Source: Eutreptiella sp. 'Long Island Sound 2002'
Lineage: Eukaryota > Euglenozoa > Euglenophyceae > Eutreptiales > Eutreptiaceae
Assembly: GCA_964036045.1 (NCBI GenBank)
Contig: OZ038388.1
Coordinates: forward strand, 30,463,759-30,527,758
Length of the DNA: 64,000 nt
Direction of reading: 5' to 3'
Part shown: piece by piece, positions 19,401 to 29,279 of the stretch
How the letters are laid out: each line of letters starts with the position of its first letter
Numbering within the stretch: the stretch's first letter is position 1
Translations under genes and position numbers: made by a program
Notes under the pieces: generated by a model
What the model was told of the DNA's origin: nothing
The model's database searches: none
Seen by the model: the letters and a program-made list of their open reading frames with translations, nothing else

Positions 19401-21346
19401 GGAACTGGAAGTGGAACCAGGCCAGGGGGAACTACTCCACCTATGAGCAGGAATTGCTCGCGGGTATGCTGGTGCTATCCTCACAAGCACGACTGTTGGG
19501 GAGTAACCCTGTGGTCTGGCTGTGCGACCAAGAACCGGTGCGCAGTTTCCAGAAGGGTCCCCCACCTGAGAAGGCCAAGCTACGGCGCTGGTGGACCTAC
19601 CTCAGTCAACTACGGCTGACGGTACACCATATTCAGGGAGTGAAGAACGAGTGTGCAGACTACATCAGCCAGAACAACTTCGACGCCCTGATTGGTGCCC
19701 GGTCTGAAGCGCTGGCTAAGGAGGCGTTCAGCCGTATGGACGTCCACTTGGACCTCAACATGACGATGATACGCCCCCTGGATGGACTCCAACAATCGGA
19801 GTACCTGAAGGAGTTTGGGGATATCTACAAGCGCCTGGAGAAACGCCTTGAACCCCTCCTGGTCAACCAAGACCAGTGGAAGAGGGACAAGAGCTACCTC
19901 TGGCACGAGGACCGAATTGTGGTGCCTAGTGACCGAGTCCCAGCGCTGCTGAAGTGGACCCATGAGTCCAGCGGTCATGTGGGTGCTGACCGTACCCTGA
20001 GGCTGTTCAAGCAGTGGTTCCACACTACTCGGACCGACGACCAACTGCGGAGAACCCTCCAGCCTATCGTGGACAAGTGCCCGTGCAGGTCCTGCAAACC
20101 AGGGGATATCAGGGACAGAGGTCTCTACTCGACCCTGCCCATCCCTCACTGTGCTAACAGTGTTCTATACGTGGACTACACGGAGATGCCGAAGTTCGGG
20201 GGCTATGACTTCGCCCTCGTGGTAACCTGTGGGTTGACCAGGTTTACCAGGGTGTTCCCATGTACCAAGCACATTACCGGAGAGGAGACTATCAAGATAC
20301 TCCTGGAGGAGTGGTTTTGTGTCTATGGGGCGCCCAAGGAGATCAGCTCCGATGAGGACGTACAAGTACGCTCAGATACTGGCTGGTACAAGAGGGTCCT
20401 GAGGTCCCTCAATGTCCAGGTGTCTACGGGGATTCCCTACTCTCACACGAGCAACCCCCTATGTGAGCGACAGATCCGTGTCCTCAAGGAGAACGTAAGG
20501 ATATGGTGCAAAACTGAACGCACCAGAGACTGGGTGAGACTACTCCCCGTCATATCCTTGATGATGAACTCCCAAGAGAGTTCAGCTACTGGCTACTCGC
20601 CCCATGAGCTATTCCTAGGGCGCCCGGCATGGTTCCTACATGCCCCCTATCCAGAGGACACGCATTCTTCTGTGGGTGAATGGGTCGAAGAGCAACAAGC
20701 GAAGGTGGACAAGGCCAAGGCAATGCTCCAGAGAGTGAGGGAGCGTCAGTGGAACAAGAAGAACAAGCACCGAGTACCAGCCACCTACCAAGAGGGGGAC
20801 TGGGTGCTGGTGCACCACAGTCGACTACCCGCCTGGCCACGCTCTACCAGCGATGACCCATACTTCGGGCCGTACAAGATACTATCAGTGGATGGACACC
20901 GTATCACCGTGCGGTGTTCTCCCCGTCTAGGGGGGACCCTGGTGTGCGCTGCTCAACACCTGAAGCGCTACTATGATCCTGAAGACCTCTGTGAAGAGGA
21001 GTGGGAGCTGAACGACGAGGAAATCGCCGCTCTGGACCTACAAGGGGCTGCCAGCCCTATGGGAGTTGAAGGTGAACTCCCCGACATGAACGCCGAGGAG
21101 ATGGCTAAGGAGGGCTTCTACCTGGTGAAGTCTGTCCTACGCCACCGCTATCGCCAGGGTTGGCGCTTCCTCACCCTCTGGGAAGGGTTTGGAGTCGAAG
21201 AGGCCACCTGGGAGCCCTTCTCTGCATTTGTTCTACCTGAGGGACGCCTAAACTCAGTTCTGGTTGACTACTTGTCCCAGAACAACTTTGGTGAGTTGCT
21301 GAGGCTCGCTGAGACGCTTGCCTCCAAGACTAAAGCTAGGGACTGA
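16418..21346 (+). CDS. pol: Gypsy Pol: PR, extra domain, RT, RNase H, integrase, chromodomain
   Basis: An open frame of about 1,642 codons in gag's frame, uninterrupted to the TGA at 21344. Positions below count from codon 16448. Protease LDTGAS is at ~17-22. A domain at ~170-290 contains VELFASDKQHV and YGNPRFSELGKVL and is unusual for Gypsy. Much of 290-560 is acidic linker. RT starts near 590, with KMDKRSGFWQVDL (~700), GVANAPALFQELMNK and HIDDVCLMTKT (~775). RNase H shows ILVTDAS (~926) and TYEQELLAG. Integrase has an HHCC zinc region (HESSGHVG to CPCRSC, ~1171-1215), Asp in VDYTEMP (~1242), Asp in SSDEDVQV and Glu in CERQIRVLKE (~1340). A GPY/F module (YFGPYKIL, ~1471) and a chromodomain (GFYLVKSVL to WEPFSAF, ~1556-1600) close it. 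All catalytic acids are present, so pol looks functional. No own ATG precedes the protease, which supports gag-pol readthrough. Confidence 0.93.
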   Translation, partial: RGRSGGTQDLVFWVRIRLGGREYLGVLDTGASISIVAKKILPCGSLKNTMTSAAIRMVDGHVVHSCGDCEVEVPMGSRTIAHRFYVMDTEAFDFVLGTDFFVQHSQIQSLTLQAPYLLYVDHGSGRGSVPLEQSEHTSSYLRLSKEEPSNMMAASKTEDYQLLGEVLDQGLKELGYSPEDLSVELFASDKQHVLDLYCSKGKNCSYKFYWPSFGMAYGNPRFSELGKVLTKVALERSRMVLCSPDWGAHGGNEYWRNLLDRLTISSVRLPDEAIYVPLGRKTPIGKPGWGSMLSLVDGGLTSIPWEDLDPTLVQAIQRESDGLALGDLKDRLRPQDAVETTPGGDEYVVTDTNAPNSPCHVPVPDGVSECGLSELPSSIHSDDETEHDAFFVQTCVEEVENAEYVAPLKPLLSMRVKDPVDEELDPRSRLREYVDSKRKLVAKKLCYAKPTRSSWPLKQGRMGDLSQLKEDLEQKITTWQREVDLKLMKSVWGAHVRTPEEDDLSEECVCEPPRACLCCHRPPEMVDQDLLYAYQGLKDTTKGEELVEDHLPTSIQGASNLHSDEDMEDKIKVLDPRVQKLIRTYLEVFGELPPPASCDKLVQMDLKLKPEFVGQKTRRRPYPAPKEQADEIERQIQECIDAGLVLEYKDGDYPLHCSPCFLVAKPGSTAKRLVVDYGELNKKTLNHSGSIPNMESTLEKIASCRYKTKMDKRSGFWQVDLTPNAQELLAFITPQGRVFKWKVMLFGVANAPALFQELMNKILSILRRRPKVQMLISRGTQMEAHIDDVCLMTKTQEDHLILLGEFFAVCQENHTRLKLEKCEFMQETMQYLGFDVGYGWWTPAASKAKPLMDAKVRHEDPKKGLHDVRSFIGACNFYRRHIKNFTYTSAVLTDLIKKSTTWRWGPQEQQAFDELKDKVANAKCLGVPRAQGEIILVTDASNVGGGGTLFQWQALEKEEFDSAISQWGTEGLNRDGILKHSYPDDKWVLVPLGHWNWKWNQARGNYSTYEQELLAGMLVLSSQARLLGSNPVVWLCDQEPVRSFQKGPPPEKAKLRRWWTYLSQLRLTVHHIQGVKNECADYISQNNFDALIGARSEALAKEAFSRMDVHLDLNMTMIRPLDGLQQSEYLKEFGDIYKRLEKRLEPLLVNQDQWKRDKSYLWHEDRIVVPSDRVPALLKWTHESSGHVGADRTLRLFKQWFHTTRTDDQLRRTLQPIVDKCPCRSCKPGDIRDRGLYSTLPIPHCANSVLYVDYTEMPKFGGYDFALVVTCGLTRFTRVFPCTKHITGEETIKILLEEWFCVYGAPKEISSDEDVQVRSDTGWYKRVLRSLNVQVSTGIPYSHTSNPLCERQIRVLKENVRIWCKTERTRDWVRLLPVISLMMNSQESSATGYSPHELFLGRPAWFLHAPYPEDTHSSVGEWVEEQQAKVDKAKAMLQRVRERQWNKKNKHRVPATYQEGDWVLVHHSRLPAWPRSTSDDPYFGPYKILSVDGHRITVRCSPRLGGTLVCAAQHLKRYYDPEDLCEEEWELNDEEIAALDLQGAASPMGVEGELPDMNAEEMAKEGFYLVKSVLRHRYRQGWRFLTLWEGFGVEEATWEPFSAFVLPEGRLNSVLVDYLSQNNFGELLRLAETLASKTKARD

Positions 21347-23593
21347 ACCTTACCCTTACCTGCCAAAGCGTATGTGTGAGTGTGCTATTCCTAAGGTCCT
21401 GAGAGCAAACCGCAGAAGTGGTGTCCTAATTATACCCAAGTCTGCACGCTTGCTGAACCTGGAGGGTTGGCTTATTGATGCCACGGGGTACGCCCCGGGT
21501 CTCCCCTCCCCTAAGTGCCCAATTTCTGTGCTGGCGCAAAACCTTTGGGGAATACCCAGCGTACTAATCCAGGTATTGGTTTCCCTACCTATCTGTCTAC
21601 TACAGGGAGGGGTGGCCAAAAGCTATGAAGGCAGGAAAACGCCGTTTTGCTATGTGGCCAAAACACTGACCTAACCACTGCCATAGCCCACCAACCCTGC
21701 TAAAATTGCAGGAAACGGGTGGGACAGTGACACACGCATTATAGGTCCTACACACCCTACAGTGGCACCATCCTGGTGGGCGAGCACTGTGCAACTGGCT
21801 CAAGCCCCCAATCAGGACTACCACTCCTACACGCACACTCTACTTGGTGTTGTTGAAGAACATGTCGTGGGTCCTAGCGACCCTCCTGCGAAGACGACAA
21901 GAGAACACAGCGCTGCTAAGCAACTGTGGCCTAACAGGGGACGCCACAACGCGTTTCCCCTGCTAGGGCTTGGAGGGAAGAAGTGCTCTTGCGTGCACGG
22001 CGCAGATGTCGATGGAGTCGGACTCCCTGCTCTGCCACAGGCAGAGGGGAGTTACTTGTTTGTGTGATCTGCGCCCTTGTTTAGCAGGGCATGAAAAAAT
22101 TGGTATGCTGCTGCACCAATCACCCTACCTGCCCACCTGTAAAGCAAAGGCAAATGAAGGGTTGTTTGCGGCGGAGGAACCAAGCCACACTCCCCGTATT
22201 ATACGGTTCTCAGTGTGACCTATAATACACTGTCCGCAAACGCGCTGAAGATCAGCTACCCTGTCAAGCAAGCAAGCGTTAAGGGACTCCTCAGGTTCTC
22301 TCAAAGAACGTACCGAGGAGCCCCTGGGTAGCCTAAACAAGGTTTACCATGCGCACTTCGCGTGGCCTACCCTTTGATGCGTGTGTGAATGCGCGAGCAT
22401 GCACTTGTATCGTGGGCACACCTGCCCATCTGAACCTTGATCACGAACTCCACCAGGGGGTGGCCCCGCCTGGGCTTACTCACCTTACCTACCGCTGGAG
22501 AGAGAGAGCAAGTGAGGGGCGCACGCGAAGAACGTTGCTATGCACTTGTGTGTATGTCCAATCACCCTGATCTGACCTCTAATCATCTGCAATCTTTCTA
22601 ATCAATCCCTCTATCGCGTCCTATCTTTGTTAGCGCTGCTACAAGACTCGTTCACGGAGACACGAGACGAGCAATGTGTATGCGGCATACGAGACGAGCA
22701 TACCTGTAGTTTATACCTGATTCATTGAAGTCTTTTCCGTTGATTTTCGAATTCTTGAATTTTTGATACTTCTATTAGTGTAGGTGGAATCTGTATGTTT
22801 ATTTATTAATGTGTGTCTCGTCATTTTCAAGACTACGTGAGACATACGTTTATAATTCCATTATTTCTTCATTTTCCGGCGCTTCGCTAGGAGCCGCTCC
22901 TGCGCGCCGCCTTTTTATGCGTATGAATTTCTGGATTTAAAAAATCTAGAGATGACTATAATTTTTATAAAAATGTGCTTCTGATGCACAATTGGATTCT
23001 GCTCAGGTGTGTCGTCTTAGAAAAATTCTAGGCCGTCATTTGACGGATTTTGATGTCGTCGCTTCGTTTTTGCGTGGATTCGTCCATAATTCTCCCATTC
23101 CTGCCTCTGCAGATACCCACGCGCAGCTCCGCTGAGTAGGCCGTGTTCTGGCCGAAACGCAGCAGCCTGGAGAGACTGAGCAGAACCCAAGACCCCACCA
23201 AGGGGCAAATTAATTTTTTTTACGACTCCCTTCGCCCTAAGACAGGTCACAGGTCGCCAGCAGGTTTACGAGAACCCATGCCAGTGTGTATGTTGTGTCT
23301 TGCGTTGGGTTTGTGTCGCGCTGCGTCTTGGAGGGAGGGATGCACATGCACATGTTTTGGCATGCTCCCAAACTAACCCAACCAAGCCACAGGAGCCCCG
23401 GCAGCGCCATGAGCGCTGAGTCTTCTGTAGGAAATGTTACAAACAAAGCAGCAAAAGAGCGCCAGCCATGGTGAGCGCCCATTTTTCTGTGTGAGGGAAA
23501 CTATAGGTATTTTAAAGTAGATGTGGAAACCAAGGAAAGGCCAAGAAAAATTCCCTTTTTCAACAAATGCGACAGTGGTGGCCACCACAGCAC
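21347..23593 (+). other. Long pol-to-3'LTR region without recognised genes
   Basis: About 2.25 kb lies between the pol stop and the polypurine tract. Only short ORFs (about 60-120 codons, both strands) occur, and none resembles a known family. The sequence changes from mixed composition to AT-rich near 22700-23050. A short repeated motif CGAGACGAGCA occurs near 22663 and 22691. It may be a long 3' untranslated region or the remains of an extra gene. Confidence 0.6.
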
Positions 23594-23601
23594 AAGGGGG
23601 G
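23594..23601 (+). other. Polypurine tract
   Basis: AAGGGGGG lies directly before the 3' LTR, the expected site of plus-strand priming. Confidence 0.75.
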
Positions 23602-24385
23602 AGTAAGAGAAAGTGCTTTTCCATTGCTTTGAGGCATACTCTAGTTGTATTAGAGATGCACTGAGCATCCAGGCATTTCTATCTTAGTATTGGTCCGACC
23701 AAAGGTGGTGATAACACATTTTGACCTATGGAACCAAACACCCAATCAGGATATGGAGTGGACCCCTTAATCCCCTTTCAATCTGAGGCTAATCATCTTT
23801 TCCTGAGTTGACTGAGAACTGACATATCCAAGGCAGAGCCTATGAATTTATCTATGTTTTTCCGTGAATTCTTAGCTATCCTAGTGGTATGCACCCTAGG
23901 GGGCTGGGCACCTCTTTTTGAGAGGTCCTGGGTTCAATTCCTGGTCAGCCTAGCTAAGTAGGAAGATCCCATGTGACATGGCAGTGACCTCATCGCCACA
24001 TGCCCTGCCCCCTCAGCACATATGGGACCCAAAACAAAGAGTGCACATCTCCTGAGATGGCACTATGGAGATAGAGTGACCATGGGGCAGTTTTCCAACT
24101 CTTTTCCAAAACATTTCAACTATCTTTGTGAATATGCATTCCGATTTGACCTGAGTTGCAGTTTCTGTGAATATCCAATCATCTTTCACTGTTTACACTG
24201 CAGCCCTTCATGCTTTGATCCTGATTGTCTTCTCCTTGCACACCTCTGGCTTGGGTTATCCTGGATTGACTCTATTTCTGCAAACAAAAGGTTTTCATCT
24301 CCAAAAACAAGCAGCAGGATACCCTACACCAGCAGCAAGCAGCAGGAGAGACAAAAACACAGTGCTGAAAACACTATAAACTTTT
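23602..24385 (+). repeat. 3' LTR of the Gypsy element
   Basis: 784 bp, same length as the 5' LTR, with about 10 substitutions. It carries the same tRNA-like fold at about 23871-23958. The sequence after 24385 (TCGCACACGCCACTGG) is LINE coding sequence again. Confidence 0.93.
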
Positions 24386-25486
24386 TCGCACACGCCACTG
24401 GCTGGCGCCTGCGAGGCGGTGCCCCTGGGAGCTGTACACCACGGCCCAAGGCACAAAAATATGCTGCGGGCACGTGACGGTCGCTTGTCCACCATGCAGG
24501 TCATGCGACGGTGGAGACAGAAGCTCACGCGTATGGCAATACCGGCCCACCCCTGTATCTTCTGTGGGGGGCCGGAGGAGGACATTGGCCACATGCGCCT
24601 ATTGTGTGCGCGGGACGAGGAAGTGGCTGGGCTCCTGTGCAGGCGTGTGGAGGAGTTCACGGCGGAGCTACTCCTGACAGACAGGGCAGTGCAGTTCGTG
24701 GCGTGGAGGGAGCACGGCTGCAGATGGACTGAATCCCTGATGGCGGGTGTCGTCCCCGGGGACCTGAAGCGGCTGTTCGCTGCGGTGCGAGCGGCGTCGT
24801 CCCGGGGCCCTGCCAAGGCCAGGCTCTTGGTGGAGGACATGGTCCAGATTGGGGAAGATGTGTATGCCCGCAGGAACCATCGGCTCACCCAGATCATGCA
24901 GCTGCCGATGCAAGATCGAAGGAGGGCGGTATACGCGTTCCTGCGAGGTGACACACCCTTCTGCCCGCCGGCAGGGAGGATCCAGCAGCGTCCGCCATGG
25001 AACCCGTTTGCCGGCCTCCCCGGCGACCTGCGGGCAACCTTTCAGAGGGCACCGCTGCACGCACTGCTGGTGCCACAGTCGTGCATCGCGCAAGAAGAGG
25101 CCATGTCCTTGTTCCCTCACTGGATGGCGGCGGTGGCGCAGGCCTTCAGCCAGTTGATCGGTTCCTGGGTGGCATGGGACATCACGACATTCAGGGAGTG
25201 GTCCCGCGTGGTGTCGGCGCAATCGTGGGCCCTGGTGCGTGGTACCATGGTGAGAAGCCCTGACAGCAAGAGTGATCCCTGGCTCCAGGTGTACGCCAAC
25301 CATCCAGCTGTGGGGAACGTCATGGGCTGGCCTCGCGAGGTGCTGCCGGTCTTTCAGCAACCTCTGTGCAGTCTCCCAATCCTGGCGGTGGCTGTCGTAC
25401 TTGACGTGGGTACGTTGTGGCTGTATGACCGGCGCTGCGACGAGCCATACCAGCGGTCACGGAGCAGCGGTCCATGGCAGTGTTAG
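24386..25486 (+). pseudogene. LINE C-terminal region with CCHC motif (after Gypsy)
   Basis: An open frame runs on from the 3' LTR edge through 25486 (TAG). It contains HPCIFCGGPEEDIGHMRLLC near 24550, a C-X2-C-X8-H-X4-C arrangement typical of the C-terminal nucleic-acid-binding motif of many LINEs. The GC-rich composition matches 7586-13053, and it lies exactly where the LINE would resume, so I take it as the displaced 3' part of the same element. The remaining ~300 residues have no recognised domain. The first ATG in the frame is 24419, but that is internal to the original protein. Confidence 0.75.
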
Positions 25487-26968
25487 TGGGCTCCAAGCAG
25501 CTGGCACGGGTACAGGGCGACGGCGCGCAAGGCCACGTCACGGAGGCCATGTTCTCTCTGCCAGAGGGGGACGACCACGTGGCTGCCGATGCTCGTCACA
25601 CCCTTGACACCCTGGGCCTCGCGGCGGTCATTGAGGCACGGGCGGGCGGACAACGCTTGGTTCTGGCTTCCGCCAGGGGCCCGGAGCAGGACGGGGTTGA
25701 TGTCATCGGGGAGGTCTTACGGTACTACGGTTGGGAGCTCCTGGCGCATGGCGCACACAGCCCCAAAGTTGCGCGGTGGCCCCGGCTGCTTGAGAGCCTG
25801 CCGGTGATGCCCGACGGGCGACCGATACTCCGCCCGGTGTCCACGTGGGAGGATGCGAGGCGCAGCCTCCTCAGTTGTGCCACAGCACGCACGCTGGCGG
25901 CCGCTTTGCTCAGACTCCAGGACGCGTGCTGCAATGTATGGCAGAACCTATGGTCGCAGCGTTGTGATGGTAGCTGCGTTCCGTCGCGGTCTGTGCTTCC
26001 GCAGCGATGCCACGGGTGCAGGGGAACGGCGTCGGTTAAGGTTCATCAGTGTGCCTCCGTCCCACTACGATAGGGGGTGGCCTAAGGCGAGGTGGGCACT
26101 GCGGCACTCTGGACAGATGTCCTCCAGTGCCTGGAAGACAATCCAGGGAGGCCTGAAGAGCGTCCGAGTGGAAGGGGTACGGTGCCCTGGAGCGCCGTCG
26201 GCGGCCCGGCCCCTGATGCTGTGGTGGGCGGCTCTGGAGGGCGACCCGCGGATACTCTGGTTGTGGCATCACGGAGGAAATGGTGACGGCCTGGTGGGGG
26301 CCGGGGGTGATGCAGATTGATGGGGTTAGGAATTGTGGGTGCACCTGCTACCGTCCTTACGCTGGACGCAGCGGAGGGGGTAGCGCCTGAGAAGCAGTGC
26401 ATTCATGGCCTGATTGTGCGGTACTGGCAGGCGGCGTATGACGGCCAACGCGATGTGACAGGTCGTGCTGGCCTGATGGTGAGCCCTACTGCCCCCGTGC
26501 ATGAGGGTCAGACAGGGATGCTTCACCCGCCTGCCCCGGGTCGCCGCATACAACAGTGAGGTGTCATGGGTCGTCCCGACCAGGGTAATAAGGCCCCAAC
26601 CCCTGTAGGGTATTCCCATGGCACCGGGGTCTCTACTGGCGGCCCGGCTACGGCAGTATTGGGAGTGGTTGCTCGGGATACACCGGGGGTGCACGGAGTT
26701 GTCTGGGGGTTACGGCGTTACGGGGCCCCCTGGGAGTGTTACACGGGGTTGCTGGGACAGCCTGCAGGCCCCAGGGGCGGCGGCGAAGCGAAGATGTGTG
26801 CGTAGAAGGATATGACGGCGAGGTCGTCAGGTGGACAGTATGGCGGGCGTCCTGGAGACGGCGTGGCAGCCTGGGAGGAGCACTCACGGGGGGCACGCGG
26901 AGTTCAAGGTGGCGGTGTACAGGCGTCTTGGGGGTATACGCGGCGGTACTGGGGTCCGTACGGTGGGG
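25487..26968 (+). other. Probable LINE 3' part, unrecognised ORFs
   Basis: The GC-rich style continues. Overlapping open frames 25474-26073 (200 codons) and 25853-26320 (156 codons) read like one protein broken by a frameshift, but I recognise no family. From about 26320 the sequence is G-rich and non-coding. It ends in a short GC-rich repeat (GGTACTGGGG, CCGTACGGTGGGGG) into which the hAT element inserted. Confidence 0.45.
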
Positions 26969-26976
26969 GTACGCGG
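26969..26976 (+). repeat. Left target-site duplication of hAT
   Basis: GTACGCGG, repeated exactly at 29903-29910; 8 bp is the hAT family length. Confidence 0.93.
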
Positions 26977-26995
26977 TAAGGTTCGGAATTGGTTT
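26977..26995 (+). repeat. Left hAT terminal inverted repeat
   Basis: TAAGGTTCGGAATTGGTTT; it pairs with 29884-29902 with three mismatches. Confidence 0.85.
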
Positions 26996-27003
26996 CAAAA
27001 AAA

Positions 27004-27129
27004 AAATCAGTTTTTTCCGATCGTTTTTCAAAAAAAAACGATTGTTCCGATCATTGCCCCTTCAAATAATCAGTTTTTTCCGATCGTTTTGCAAAAAATA
27101 ACCGATTGTTCCGATTATTGCCCCTTCAA
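27004..27129 (+). repeat. hAT subterminal tandem repeat, 2 x 63 bp
   Basis: Two copies of a unit with TCAGTTTTTTCCGATCG, an A-rich run, CGATTGTTCCGAT and TGCCCCTTCAAAT; the second starts 63 bp after the first. Subterminal repeats in hAT elements are usually transposase-binding sites. Confidence 0.8.
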
Positions 27130-27266
27130 ATGGGTTATTTCCCACAGTGTGTTTTTTTTTCATCTTTGGATCTTTCATTTTCCAACAAAATTTTTATTGC
27201 ACATAAAAAATTCACTAGGATTTTCTGTGATGATGTCATCTTTGCTTATCATCATGCCATCACTGA

Positions 27267-27325
27267 TGACGTCACCACGATGACGTCATCACGGTATCAC
27301 TGATGACGTCATCACGATGACGTCA
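27267..27325. promoter_or_regulatory. Four TGACGTCA palindromes upstream of the hAT ORF
   Basis: Perfect TGACGTCA occurs at 27267, 27281, 27304 and 27318, spaced 14, 23 and 14 bp, i.e. a 37-bp unit repeated twice. A TGATGTCA variant lies near 27230. TGACGTCA is the CRE-type bZIP binding site. Position about 210-270 bp before the likely start codon suggests an enhancer, but binding is inferred. Confidence 0.6.
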
Positions 27326-27533
27326 TCACGGTACCATAATTCCAAACACTTTACATCTAATCAGCCGTCAGGGCCAGGCCATCAGAGCCATGCTGGCTTC
27401 CACACTCGGTGGCTTGTCAAACTCACCTATTGGTGGCAGGCCACCAGGGGAGGCATGGTCCGACTTTCTAGACACCCAGTCAGGCTGCACTACTTGTTGT
27501 ACTACTTATTTTTGTCTCCTTGCAGGCAAAATC

Positions 27534-28097
27534 ATGGGCAACCGTGGTGTGAAACCAAAGCCAAAGGCACCTGTAACCAGACTGCCAGCCAAAGGAAAAC
27601 CGGGGCGACCTCGCCACACTCCACAACACATTGCAGACCCTGCGGGCCTGCGTGATACCTACGATGTTGAAGATATTATTGCAGAACGCATGGCAAAGAA
27701 CGGCAAAGGCAACAGTGAAAAGCGATGGCTGGTCCAGTGGAAGGTTTTTCCTGCCTCCGCCCAAACATGGGAGCCGCTTGAGAATCTCAGTGGCTGTGAG
27801 GCCTTCATCGCGCGGTTCAACGAGGAGCGTGAAGCAAATGAACGGGCTGACCTCGAGAAGCGCAAGAGGACAAGAGATGCACAGGAACAAGAGCGCCATA
27901 AGAAGCAAAAATCAGAGTCTGGGACTGCCTTGTTAGATTCTGCCACGTCAGCACCACTGCAGGCTCAAACAGGTCGGCGAACTTCGGTCGTCTGGACAGC
28001 TTCCACAGAAGACGGTGAGGACTGGCGAACGGCATACTGGCGAAAACATTCGAAAGCAAACCATGGTGGATCTTCTTACTGTTGGACTGACGTTTGA
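27534..28097 (+). CDS. AT-hook/chromodomain N-terminus of hAT transposase
   Basis: From ATG 27534 the protein starts MGNRGVKPKPKAPVTR. It has an AT-hook-like GKPGRPRH (residues 21-28), then a chromodomain (about 43-98: YDVEDIIAERM, RWLVQWKVF, WEPLENL, EAFIARFNEE). A charged, probably coiled Glu/Arg/Lys segment follows (about 99-125). An in-frame ATG exists at 27390, but a sequence resembling a 3' splice site (TTTTTGTCTCCTTGCAG, near 27509-27525) lies just before 27534, so an intron may end there. The frame closes at a TGA at 28097 in residues that look like read-through into another frame. The expected N-terminal part of the catalytic core is missing, pointing to a deletion. Chromodomains bind modified histone tails; that this one guides target choice is inference. 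I would have expected a BED zinc finger here. Confidence 0.8.
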   Translation: MGNRGVKPKPKAPVTRLPAKGKPGRPRHTPQHIADPAGLRDTYDVEDIIAERMAKNGKGNSEKRWLVQWKVFPASAQTWEPLENLSGCEAFIARFNEEREANERADLEKRKRTRDAQEQERHKKQKSESGTALLDSATSAPLQAQTGRRTSVVWTASTEDGEDWRTAYWRKHSKANHGGSSYCWTDV

Positions 28098-29279
28098 GGA
28101 CATTCACGCCAAAGTTTCCGATCAAGGAAGTAATATTATAAAGGCCTCGGCTGGATTGCCGGGTGGCTACTGCGTCAGTCACACCATCGAACTGGCAGTG
28201 AAGGAATACCTGCAAAGTGAAGGAATTTCTGACGTCGTGCAGAAGGCCAAAGGGATGACGACATATTTTCATAGATCATGGAACCGTCTTGACCGGCTGG
28301 CGGACTTACAGAAGCGATTTGACATGCCTCAAAGGAAGCCACCACAAACAGGCAACTCTGTTCGATGGCACTACACACATGACTCCACGAATTGGTTCCG
28401 GGAGCAGAAAGTGATTGTTCAAAACTATGATATCAACTATGGTGCTGAAGCGCGACATGAAGACGGACCCCATGCTGACAGTCACATGGACTACAATGAT
28501 TGGAAGGTGAATGAGCACTTTATCCAGCAGCCACAGTGGTGAATGACATTGAAGGTACTCAGTATGTGACAGCATCGCTTGTATTACCCAGTGTGTACAT
28601 GCTCATCCACAAGGTTCGCAAAGGTGAGATAGTGCGCAATTGGGACGACTCAGTTGTTCAACCACAACAAACTACACCAGAGGTCAGAGCAGCACGTGCA
28701 AACCTGCGAACAGCTTTGGAGGATCGCTTCATTAAGGCTCTGCCAGACCATGTCTTTGAACAATATAGCATTGCCACACTTCTTGATCCTCGATTGAAGT
28801 CCTTCGGGTTTCTTTCACAAGGACAGAGGGACACTGCTGTTGAAGGCTTCAGGGCACAATGGACACAGAAGTGGCAGCCTCAGCATGCTGAACGCCCTCA
28901 ACCAAAACCTGCAGCACAAAAGAAGACAGGACTGTCAGCTCTTCTTCAGGATGAATTCGAAGAGGCAGCAGGTCCAGGTGTTCATGTTCCACATTTGCAA
29001 CCTGACGACGAACTGTCAGCATATATGGTACTGCCAGTAGAAAGCATGCAGACGAATGTCATAGAATGGTGGCGTCGACACCGAACTGTTTTTCCCAACC
29101 TGAGTAGGATGGCGCGACAGTACCTTGCGACGCCTGCCACTTCTGCTGGAGTAGAACGGTTCTTCAGCGCAGCTGGTTTGACGTTCGGTGATCTCGCGCA
29201 CGCTATGAAAGAGGTAACTCTCGGCTGCAGGTTGCTCGCCGCATACAACTACACGCACGCTTTGTATTGTTATCCTTAA
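28063..29279 (+). pseudogene. hAT transposase core and C-terminal dimerisation domain (frameshifted)
   Basis: Frame 1 (about 28063-28542) has VSDQGSNIIKA (a catalytic Asp region), YCVSHTIELAVKEYL (the C-X2-H motif) and VRWHYTHDS (the RW motif). A 1-nt frameshift near 28525-28535 moves the reading to the frame of 28536-29279, which continues TQYVTASLVLPSVYML. It ends with the hAT dimerisation domain: IEWWRRHR, FPNLSRMARQYLATPATSAG, VERFFSAAG. The first catalytic Asp region, expected between the chromodomain and 28063, is absent. With the deletion and the shift no full transposase can be made from this copy, although the ends could be moved by a related enzyme. Confidence 0.85.

Larger units (their letters stand above)
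13054..24385 (+). mobile_element. Ty3/Gypsy chromodomain retrotransposon (11.3 kb, both LTRs)
   Basis: Two 784-bp direct LTRs (13054-13837, 23602-24385) enclose, in order, a primer-binding site, gag, a stop, pol (protease, extra domain, RT, RNase H, integrase, GPY/F, chromodomain), about 2.2 kb without recognised genes and a polypurine tract. It sits inside a LINE whose coding sequence resumes after the 3' LTR. By hand I count about 10 LTR differences (~1.3%), so insertion was fairly recent. Gag has two internal stops, so this copy may have needed help or decayed after insertion. The LTR ends are AGTAAG...CTTTT, not TG...CA, and no clear target-site duplication is seen (CAGGG before, TCGCA after), so the exact edges are uncertain by a few bases. 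Chromodomains in this family are thought to steer integration to marked chromatin. Confidence 0.95.
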
